From the NCBI RefSeq assembly GCF_001424985.1, contig NZ_LMDA01000001.1:1431001-1495000 (forward strand): a DNA stretch of 64,000 nt. The letters run 5' to 3'. Below are positions 54,885-64,000 of this stretch, one piece after another. Within the stretch, counting starts at the first letter, position 1. Every line of letters starts with the position of its first letter. The translations under genes and the position numbers were made by a program. This DNA comes from Rhizobium sp. Root1212 (lineage in GTDB: Bacteria; Pseudomonadota; Alphaproteobacteria; Rhizobiales; Rhizobiaceae). The notes under the pieces are model-generated. The model was not told where the DNA came from and did no database searches. It saw nothing but the letters and a program-made list of their open reading frames with translations.

Positions 54885-56582
54885 CTACGGCTGTTGGGGG
54901 CTGAGGGAGGCGGACAGAAGGATATAGACGGCGGAGGTCCAGGCGAAAGCCCGATCGCGCAATCCCCTCCCCGACCGGGCATCGAAGTTTTCGGCCATAC
55001 CGTTTTTAGCGGCGAGAGAACAGAACTTTTCCGCGATTTCCCGCGCAAGCGCCACTTCTCCTTGCCGGCGCAGGCCATCCCAGAGCAGAAGCGTCGTCGG
55101 CGCCCAGATCGGGCCGCGCCAGTAGCCGTCGTCTTCGTAGAGCGGGCTCTGAGGGCTTTCGGTTGCCGGACCCCATTCCGTGATGAAATCGCCCTCGGCC
55201 AGCCGCGCCAACAGCTTTGCCGCCATGTCGCGCGGCAAGTGTTCGCCGAGCAGAAGCGGCATGAACTGGATCAGGTTCTGGTTCGGCAGCTGCCGCTCCG
55301 GCTCGGCAACGAGGCGGGCGCAAAAGCTTTCGCCGGTCCAGAGCTGGTCGAAGAGCAGGGATTGCAGGATGTCGGCCTTGGCGCGCCATTTGGCGGCGGC
55401 GGCCGGGTCTTCTTCCAGAAGCGCGGCCAGCGTATCGCAGGCGAGGATCAGGAAGACCGGCAGGTCTGGCGTGGTGACCGGGCCGCCTTCGGCAAAGAAG
55501 GTGGCATTGTCCCAGCCGCTGTCATTGCCGTGGAAATAGCTTGGCAACCGGTCGTCACCGGTGCGGGCGTAAGTCAGCCAGTAGTCGACCTGCTTGCCGA
55601 TCTTGTCTTTCAGATAGGCCTTTCGCTCCACTGTCAGGAAACCGGGCTGCATCGCCTCGATCAACGACAGCGCCCAGCCATGAACCGGCGGCTTGGTGAA
55701 GGCGAAGAGCACGTCGCGGTCGTTGATGTAATCCGGCAGGAGGCCGGAGGCATCCTGATGATCGAAGATGACCGCGAACTGGTCGAAGGCAAGCTCGGGA
55801 TCGACAGCGGCGACGCCGAGTGCCGAAAAGGCGTTGTCCCAGCTCCAGATGTTGATCATGTGGTTCTTCGACATATAGATCGCCGGCCGCGTCAGCGCGC
55901 CGCCGACAGGAACGCCATTTGCCCAGAGCAGGTAGCTGGCGAGACAGTGCGCCTCCTCCTGACCTGCGGAATCCGTCGGCATACGCGCGTGCCAGCCGGA
56001 AAAATCAGTGCGCGCACCAGCAAGCGCATCGTCGAAGGAGCCCGGCCGCTCATCCGAAGGCACCGTGCGGAAGAAATCGACATGACCTTCGAAATCCCCG
56101 GAAAAGGCAAAGCTCACCTTCTCCGAATGATCGCGCTGCCAGGCGCCAGTCACCTCAAGCGCACCGGACACAACTCGCGGAATGAACTTGACGTTCTCGA
56201 CCGCCGCCACGAGGCACTGCTCGCCTTGCGGCGTCCTGTAGACATAATCGTAGCGCGAGCCTTCGAGATGGAACCGCACGCCCATGCCCGCGCCGCGGAT
56301 ATGCAGCCGCTCCCCCTCGCCGATGACGAAGCCGATTTCGCCGGCACCGGCCCGCGCGACCAGCCGCTCCGGCGACAGCTCGAAAGCCGGCTCGACCGCA
56401 TGTCCCGCCGCGTCGAAAAATGCCATCCGGCAGAGGCGGCCGAGCGAGGGCCGCTCGTCGCCGCCAGCGACGAAGCGCAGGTAAAGCGCCCTTTCGCCAT
56501 CGCCGCCCGGCACCTTCATCATCGAAAGTGTCAGGAAGCGGCCCTGCCGGCTGAAGGGGATATGGTCGATATCGAACAGCAT
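54885..56582 (-). CDS. GH63/trehalase-like (MGH1-type) glycoside hydrolase
   Basis: About 565 aa. An N-terminal beta domain (about 1-220) precedes an (alpha/alpha)6 barrel. NIWSWDNAFSALG, HGNDSGWDNATFF (catalytic Asp region), YWRGPIWAPTTLLLW and AENFDARSGRGLRDRAFAWTSA (putative catalytic Glu region) match the GH63/GH37 clan, which hydrolyses alpha-glucosidic bonds by inversion. No signal peptide, so it acts on an imported glucoside. The ATG at 56582 is preferred because AAGGGGTGAGC precedes it; a GTG at 56588 would overlap the permease stop. Confidence 0.87.
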   Translation of the reverse strand: MLFDIDHIPFSRQGRFLTLSMMKVPGGDGERALYLRFVAGGDERPSLGRLCRMAFFDAAGHAVEPAFELSPERLVARAGAGEIGFVIGEGERLHIRGAGMGVRFHLEGSRYDYVYRTPQGEQCLVAAVENVKFIPRVVSGALEVTGAWQRDHSEKVSFAFSGDFEGHVDFFRTVPSDERPGSFDDALAGARTDFSGWHARMPTDSAGQEEAHCLASYLLWANGVPVGGALTRPAIYMSKNHMINIWSWDNAFSALGVAAVDPELAFDQFAVIFDHQDASGLLPDYINDRDVLFAFTKPPVHGWALSLIEAMQPGFLTVERKAYLKDKIGKQVDYWLTYARTGDDRLPSYFHGNDSGWDNATFFAEGGPVTTPDLPVFLILACDTLAALLEEDPAAAAKWRAKADILQSLLFDQLWTGESFCARLVAEPERQLPNQNLIQFMPLLLGEHLPRDMAAKLLARLAEGDFITEWGPATESPQSPLYEDDGYWRGPIWAPTTLLLWDGLRRQGEVALAREIAEKFCSLAAKNGMAENFDARSGRGLRDRAFAWTSAVYILLSASLSPQQP

Positions 56583-56584
56583 GC

Positions 56585-57397
56585 TCACCCCTTGACGGAC
56601 GAGCCGACGGCACCGTCCATGATGTAGCGCTGGGCGAGGAAGAACAGCGCCAGCGGCGGCAGGCAGAGGATCACGGTGATCGCTGCAATCGAGGTCACAT
56701 CCACCTCATGCAGGCCCTTGAACATGGAAAGACCGAGCGTCAACGTGTAGGTCGATTGGTCGTTGAGAAAGATCAACGGTCCGAGATAATCGTTCCAGGC
56801 ATTCATGAAATGGAAGGTGCCGACCAGCACCAGCGCCGGCATCATCAGCGGCAGGTGAATGCGCCAGTAGATATCGAAGGCATTGGCCCCATCCATGCGC
56901 GCGGCCTCGTCGATCTCGACCGGCACGGTCATAATGTACTGGCGCAGCAGGAAGACGAAGAAGGCATCGGCGAAATAGGAGGGCACGATCAGCGGCTTCA
57001 GCGTGTTGATCCAGCCGAGCAGATTGAACTCCATATACAGCGGGATCATCTTCACGTCCCATGGGATCATCATGGTGGCAAGGAGCAGGATGAAGATCGC
57101 ATCGCGGCCCGGAAAGCGGAAGCGGGCGAAGCCATAGGCCACCAACGACGAGGAGAGAAGCTGGCCGATGGTCGACAGCACCACGACGATCAGCGAGTTC
57201 GTAAGGTAGGTGCCGAAGGGCTGCTTGTTCCAGGCGATGGAGAAATTCTCCCAATGCCATTCCGAGGGCCAGAAGACCGGCGGGAAGCTGTAGAGATCGG
57301 CCTGGCTTTTGATGGCCGTCATGAAGGTCCAGTAGAAGGGCGCGATGAACAGCGCCGAAAGCAGGATCAGCGCGGAATACAGCAGCGTCTTACGCAT
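56585..57397 (-). CDS. Carbohydrate ABC transporter permease (MalG type), operon 1
   Basis: 270 aa with six membrane helices and the EAA loop IDEAARMDGANAFDIYWRIHLP. The N-terminus MRKTLLYSALILLSALFIAPFYW forms the first span (shown only for recognition). It overlaps the upstream permease by 8 bp and the glycosidase start region by a few bases, so all are co-translated. Confidence 0.94.
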   Translation of the reverse strand: MRKTLLYSALILLSALFIAPFYWTFMTAIKSQADLYSFPPVFWPSEWHWENFSIAWNKQPFGTYLTNSLIVVVLSTIGQLLSSSLVAYGFARFRFPGRDAIFILLLATMMIPWDVKMIPLYMEFNLLGWINTLKPLIVPSYFADAFFVFLLRQYIMTVPVEIDEAARMDGANAFDIYWRIHLPLMMPALVLVGTFHFMNAWNDYLGPLIFLNDQSTYTLTLGLSMFKGLHEVDVTSIAAITVILCLPPLALFFLAQRYIMDGAVGSSVKG

Positions 57398-58346
57398 TGC
57401 GGTCGCCTCCCTTTTCGCGAACTTCGCCCTCGTAATAGACCCAGGCGGAAGACCAGCGCATGACGAGCATGCTCAGCACCAGCACGATCAGGAACATCAC
57501 CCAAGAGCCGGCGGCGGCATAACCCATGTCGAAATACTTGAAGGCATTGTCGTAGATGTACATGGCGAAGAAATAGGTGGAGCCGAGTGGACCGCCCTTG
57601 GTCATCAGAAGCGCGATCGTCAACTGCTGGAAGGCGGCGATGATCGAGGTGATGAAGGTGAAGAGCAGCATCGGCCCGAGCATCGGCAGCGTGATGAACA
57701 GCATCTGCGCCCAGCCCGGCACGCCCGAGACGGTCGCCGCCTCGTAAAGCTCCTTCGGGATCGCCTTCAGGCCGGTGAGCAGGATCAGCATCGTGCCGCC
57801 GAAACCCCAAAGGCTGGCGATGATGATGGCGACGATGGCGAGGCCCGGATCGCCGAGCCAGTTCGGCCCGTCGATGCCGACGAAAGACAGCATGAAGTTC
57901 AGCAGGCCGTATTCGCGGCTGTAGATCCAGCTCCAGATCGTCACCAGAGCAACGCCGGAGATGACGCTCGGCAGGTAAAAGGCCGTGCGGAAGAAGCCGC
58001 TCCAGGCATTGGCATGATGCAGCATCAGCGCGATGAAGAACGACATGACGATGTTGAAGGGCACGTAGATCGCGGCGAACTTCGCCGTGATCCACAGGCT
58101 TTCCCAGAATTGCGGGTCGTCGAAGAGCATGGTTCGATAATTGTCGAAACCGACAAAGGTGCGCTCGCCGACGACCGGCCAGTCATGGAAGCTCATGGTG
58201 AGCGAGAAGAGGAGCGGGCCGAGTGTGAAGAACACGAAGCCCAAAATCCATGGGGAGATGAAGAGATAGGCCGTCAGATGGCGCGAGAAGGCGGATTGCC
58301 GTTTCTCTGCCGTCAGCGGCGCGGTGGTTGCTTGGCTCATGTCCAT
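57390..58346 (-). CDS. Carbohydrate ABC transporter permease (MalF type), operon 1
   Basis: 318 aa with six membrane spans (for example YLFISPWILGFVFFTLGPLL) and the EAA loop ELYEAATVSGVPGWAQMLFITLP. It forms the channel with the MalG-type partner. GAGGAGACATGGGGAG precedes the ATG at 58346; another ATG lies two codons in. Confidence 0.94.
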   Translation of the reverse strand: MDMSQATTAPLTAEKRQSAFSRHLTAYLFISPWILGFVFFTLGPLLFSLTMSFHDWPVVGERTFVGFDNYRTMLFDDPQFWESLWITAKFAAIYVPFNIVMSFFIALMLHHANAWSGFFRTAFYLPSVISGVALVTIWSWIYSREYGLLNFMLSFVGIDGPNWLGDPGLAIVAIIIASLWGFGGTMLILLTGLKAIPKELYEAATVSGVPGWAQMLFITLPMLGPMLLFTFITSIIAAFQQLTIALLMTKGGPLGSTYFFAMYIYDNAFKYFDMGYAAAGSWVMFLIVLVLSMLVMRWSSAWVYYEGEVREKGGDRNA

Positions 58347-58362
58347 CTCCCCATGTCTCCTC

Positions 58363-59595
58363 TTACTTCAGGAAGCGCTGGGAGCGCTTGACGGCATCGT
58401 CCAGGTGCGCCTTGGCATTGCCCTGATCGATCATCGTCGCCTCGATGGCGCGGGCGAGATTGTCTTGCACCTTGCTCCAATTCTGGTTCTTCAGGAAGGC
58501 GTGCGTCTCGGTGTTCGAAGTGGCGAGAATGTCGAAGAACGGCTTGTAGACCGGGTCCTTCGTCATGCCCTTCTCCTCGGCGACGCTGGTGCGTACCGGA
58601 AGGTCGTTGACGCGCATCGCGACGGCTTCCGGAGACGAGAAGAACTTCACGAATTCCCAGGCGAGATCGGGATGAGCAGCATCCTTGGCAATCGAGATCG
58701 CCGAAACACCGAGTGCCGAATGGGCGGGCTTGTCGCCGAACTTCGGCAGGGATGCCACGCCATAGCTGAAGCCGGCAGCATCGATGCCCGCCTTCGACCA
58801 CATGGCGCTCTGGAACATGGCGATCTTGCCGCCGTTGAACAGGGTTTCGCCGGAGGTCTCGTCGCCAACGTGCAGCGTAACGGCCTCTTCCTTCTTCGCC
58901 ATATCGGCAAACATGTCGAGGACCTGGGCAGCCGCATCACTGTTCATGTAGCCATCAAGCGTCTTGCCATCGTCGGAGATGTACTTGGTGCCATTCGACC
59001 AGAGGAACTGCTCGAAATCATAAGGATCGGGCTTGGCATCGACGGCAAAGCCGTAAACTTTCTTGTCCTTGTCGCGAAATTTTGCGGCCTTGGCGCGCAG
59101 ATCGTCCCAGGTCCAGCCGTCCCTCGGCTCCTCGACTCCGGCAGCCTTGAACATATCCTTGTTGTAGAACACGACCTGCGTCGTGAAGCCCGAAGGCATG
59201 CCATAGGTCTTGCCGTCGACGCGCGTCGTGTTCATCAGACCGTTCGGGAAATCGGAAGGATTGATTTCAGCGGCGTCGCGGGCAATCAGATCGTCGAGCG
59301 GCTTCAGCGATGTGTAGTATTGCGGAAAATTCCACATATACATGACATCAGGGGGGTTACCCGCGCCGAAGGCGGCAACCAGCTTCTGGTCGTAACCATC
59401 GGCATAGGGCTCGACCTGGACCTTGACGCCCGGATGCTTCTCTTCGAATTTCTTGGCGATCGCCTGCTGGATCGCAAGGCTTTCGTCGCTGTCCCAGGTG
59501 GCAAAGCGCAAGACATCTTCAGCCCGCGCCGTCGCACTTCCAGCAAGCGCAAACGCGAGCAGCGAACCGACGATGAATTTCGTATTTTTCCTCAT
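58363..59595 (-). CDS. Extracellular sugar-binding protein (family 1), operon 1
   Basis: 410 aa. Signal peptide MRKNTKFIVGSLLAFALAGSATARA (cleavage about residue 25), then DVLRFATWDSDES and KKFEEKHPGVKVQVEPYADGYDQK, typical of CUT1 binding proteins, plus NKDMFKAAGVEEPRDGWTWDDL. Periplasmic capture protein. The glycosidase three genes downstream suggests an oligosaccharide or alpha-glucoside ligand. Confidence 0.93.
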   Translation of the reverse strand: MRKNTKFIVGSLLAFALAGSATARAEDVLRFATWDSDESLAIQQAIAKKFEEKHPGVKVQVEPYADGYDQKLVAAFGAGNPPDVMYMWNFPQYYTSLKPLDDLIARDAAEINPSDFPNGLMNTTRVDGKTYGMPSGFTTQVVFYNKDMFKAAGVEEPRDGWTWDDLRAKAAKFRDKDKKVYGFAVDAKPDPYDFEQFLWSNGTKYISDDGKTLDGYMNSDAAAQVLDMFADMAKKEEAVTLHVGDETSGETLFNGGKIAMFQSAMWSKAGIDAAGFSYGVASLPKFGDKPAHSALGVSAISIAKDAAHPDLAWEFVKFFSSPEAVAMRVNDLPVRTSVAEEKGMTKDPVYKPFFDILATSNTETHAFLKNQNWSKVQDNLARAIEATMIDQGNAKAHLDDAVKRSQRFLK

Positions 59596-59615
59596 TCCAC
59601 TTTCTCCTCTGCAGG

Positions 59616-60764
<1,149 letters not shown>

Positions 60765-60796
60765 CGGACCCTCCTCTGCCGGCAATTCAGCAACGT

Positions 60797-60830
60797 GTTA
60801 AACGTTTATATCAAAATAAAAACGTTTAAC
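60797..60830. promoter_or_regulatory. Paired LacI-type operators of operon 1
   Basis: GTTAAACGTTT (60797-60807) and its inverted copy AAACGTTTAAC (60820-60830) each contain the palindrome AAACGTTT, with centres 20 bp apart, two helical turns, so on the same face of the DNA. The pair lies about 33-66 bp upstream of the TTG start. On the minus strand the first site reads TATAAACGTTTA, matching the operon 2 sites. Confidence 0.75.
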
Positions 60831-60999
60831 ACGATTTGTAAAGCGGAAATTTCAATTTGTGCTAAATCACGGAAACGAAAGTGGAAAGGGCTTCAAGCGA
60901 GGAAGGCGACGAGCCGTGAGCCAGATTCCGAGCTGGAAAGATGCACTATGGTTTTTGATAAGACTGAAGATTTCAAGCCCTGATCTAAGCAATTCAAAC

Positions 61000-61072
61000 T
61001 GGTCCGACTTTGGTAGAGTTTTCCGGTGATTTTTCCAGGCTGGGAAAGGAGCGGAAGACGATGAAGGCATCG
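61000..61072 (+). mobile_element. Possible 5' end remnant of a second insertion sequence
   Basis: Starting at TGGTCCGACTTTGG, the sequence continues to GGGAAAGGAGCGGAAGACG followed by ATGAAGGCATCG, which looks like the leader, ribosome-binding site and first codons of an IS3-type orfA, then stops abruptly at 61073 where another IS end begins. No reading frame continues. The flanking stretch 60831-60999 shows nothing recognisable. Confidence 0.35.
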
Positions 61073-61382
61073 TGAACTGCCCCCAAGTTTTATCCGGGTT
61101 TGATTTCGCTCCAGCGGTTTTGGGTTGCTGTATTTGGGGCGGTAGCGACGGGTTGTGGTGCGGAGCCATTCCGGCTGCGCAGCACCGCATCACGTCGTGG
61201 GTTGATGGTCTGAACGAACTCGGCCGGTGTCGGCCAGCCGAGACCGGAATGCGGTCGGTGATCGTTGTAGTCGCTGCGCCAGGTTGAAAGCGCTGACCGG
61301 GCATGTGGTTCACATGGTGTCCCTCGCGTCTGAGCAGCACATGAAGGCGTCGATAGCCAAAGCGGCGGCATTCATGGGCCAA
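61073..61382 (-). pseudogene. IS3-family transposase (orfB) remnant with internal deletion
   Basis: Two pieces of one transposase remain on the minus strand in different frames. 61302-61382 encodes LAHECRRFGYRRLHVLLRREGH, the pre-catalytic segment of IS3 orfB. 61090-61293 encodes the C-terminus (TWRSDYNDHRPHSGLGWPTP, then NPRRDAVLRSRNGSAPQPV). The DDE core that should lie between is missing, so the element is dead. The plus-strand TGAACTGCCCCCAAG at 61073 is a plausible terminal inverted repeat. Confidence 0.75.
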
Positions 61383-61396
61383 TTTCGTCGCGGAGG

Positions 61397-61570
61397 TGCA
61401 TGGGGATTTCATAGAGAAGCAGGAGGCCATCAGCTTGACACGGAGCAGAAACGCAAAAAGCTCCCCGACGCTTATATTAGGAGTGCATGGGGATTTCATA
61501 GAGAAGCAGGAGGCCATCAGCTTGACACGGAGCAGAAACGCAAAAAGCTCCCCGACGCTTATATTAGGAG
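61397..61570. repeat. Exact 87-bp tandem duplication
   Basis: The unit TGCATGGGGATTTCATAG...TATATTAGGAG occurs twice head to tail (about 61397-61483 and 61484-61570) with no differences that I see. As 87 is a multiple of three, it gives a repeated 29-residue frame fused to the transposase remnant, which I take as accidental. It sits between IS debris and the ribosomal-operon terminator. Confidence 0.9.
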
Positions 61571-61581
61571 TTATTGAACGC

Positions 61582-61616
61582 AAAAACCCCGCCTACGTTT
61601 CCGTGGCGGGGTTTTT
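61582..61616 (-). terminator. Terminator of the ribosomal RNA operon
   Basis: AAAAACCCCGCC (61582-61593) and GGCGGGGTTTTT (61605-61616) form a long stem with an 11-nt loop and, on the minus strand, five T residues. It is 12 nt past the CCA end of tRNA-fMet. Confidence 0.9.
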
Positions 61617-61627
61617 GGTTGTAACTT

Positions 61628-61704
<77 letters not shown>

Positions 61705-61903
61705 TTATGTGCGTTTTGCCGAAGGCAAAATCTCGAACTATTCGGCTGCTTTGAAGTTTCAGCCTTTGGGCTTTTTATCCGGTTTATTTTACCGAAGCAA
61801 AAAGGCCGCTTTGAGGGCGGCCCGTTTGGATCGGCTTGGGCCGGCGCGTGTGATGAGAAGATTGGCATTTGCGTTTGCAAAAGCCGTATTTGTTGCGCTT
61901 GGC

Positions 61904-62022
61904 AGACCTGGCAGCGACCTACTCTCCCGCGTCTTAAGACGAAGTACCATCGGCGCAGGGGCGTTTCACGGCCGTGTTCGGAATGGGAACGGGTGCAGCC
62001 ACCCCGCCATAACCACCAGGTC
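61904..62022 (-). rRNA. rrf: 5S ribosomal RNA
   Basis: About 119 nt on the minus strand. The ends GACCTGG and CCAGGTC pair to form helix I; the interior has CCCGTTCCCATTCCGAACACGG, cut here to its recognisable core CCATTCCGAACACGG, and GGGAGAGTAGGTC near the 3' end. Exact ends may shift by one or two bases. Confidence 0.94.
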
Positions 62023-62151
62023 GGCAAAGAGCAACAATATGAGAAGCTGGTAAAGGCTAAGCCTTTTTGTCTTATGTGAACACGTCTTTTAGATGGCTCA
62101 TCCGGACGAAGACTTCGTCTTCGCCGGGAGATGAGCATGAGCAATGGGAAC

Positions 62152-64000
<1,849 letters not shown>

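Noticed and set aside
61397..61570. CRISPR array
   Set aside because: Only two directly adjacent 87-bp units, no spacers and no cas genes.
60867..61583. A 238-codon minus-strand frame across the tandem repeat and IS remnant
   Set aside because: It joins duplicated intergenic DNA to a frameshifted transposase piece and then to unrelated sequence; no start signal or continuous homology.

Overview
The window is high-GC chromosomal DNA from an alphaproteobacterium of the Rhizobiaceae type (Rhizobium, Agrobacterium, Ensifer or a close relative). The basis is the dnaJ-dnaK and polA-marR neighbourhoods, a CTTG-N18-CTTATATACG heat-shock promoter, abundant ABC sugar and amino-acid uptake operons, a DUF992 and a DUF1236 protein, and a ribosomal operon ending in tRNA-fMet. 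No species call is possible by eye.

Region 1 (1-9.6 kb) holds a partial glutathione S-transferase, dnaJ, dnaK and a class A penicillin-binding protein (all minus strand), then five small plus-strand genes for secreted or uncharacterised proteins and a YbhN/UPF0104-type membrane protein. Region 2 (9.6-20.4 kb) holds an M20 peptidase, a MarR regulator with a palindromic site, a probable alpha-r7 type small RNA between marR and polA, polA, and an RND efflux operon (MFP, RND pump, TetR regulator) with a promoter/operator.

Region 3 (20.4-34 kb) is an amino-sugar catabolic locus. Two divergent operons leave one AT-rich control region. Leftward runs murQ, a solute-binding protein, two permeases, a Gfo/Idh/MocA dehydrogenase and an ATPase. 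Rightward runs a BadF-type kinase, a GntR/UTRA regulator, a SIS-domain deaminase and nagA. A convergent amidase-ROK kinase-cutC operon follows. Together they can import N-acetylated amino sugars, phosphorylate them, remove lactyl and acetyl groups, and deaminate to fructose-6-phosphate.

Region 4 (34-45 kb) holds an EI24/CysZ-like membrane protein, a YheO/DauR-type regulator coupled to an aminotransferase, a three-TM protein resembling Pycsar effectors (DUF5706), and, divergent from it, a FecR-TPR-outer-membrane-barrel fusion translationally coupled to a CHASE2-class III nucleotide cyclase. An FAD/NAD(P)-binding protein and a small alpha/beta hydrolase follow.

Region 5 (45.3-60.8 kb) has two leftward operons with the same paired AAACGTTT (LacI-type) operators. 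The first encodes a complete sugar ABC importer, a GH63/trehalase-like glycosidase and the LacI regulator. The second encodes an amino-acid binding protein, a fused permease without an ATPase, an SDR, a kinase-M23-aminotransferase fusion and a GH42 beta-galactosidase. The combination suggests uptake and breakdown of a glycosylated amino compound; this is my main candidate for an undescribed pathway.

Region 6 (60.8-64 kb) has IS3-family debris, an exact 87-bp tandem duplication, a terminator, tRNA-fMet, 5S rRNA and the 3' part of 23S rRNA, all on the minus strand.
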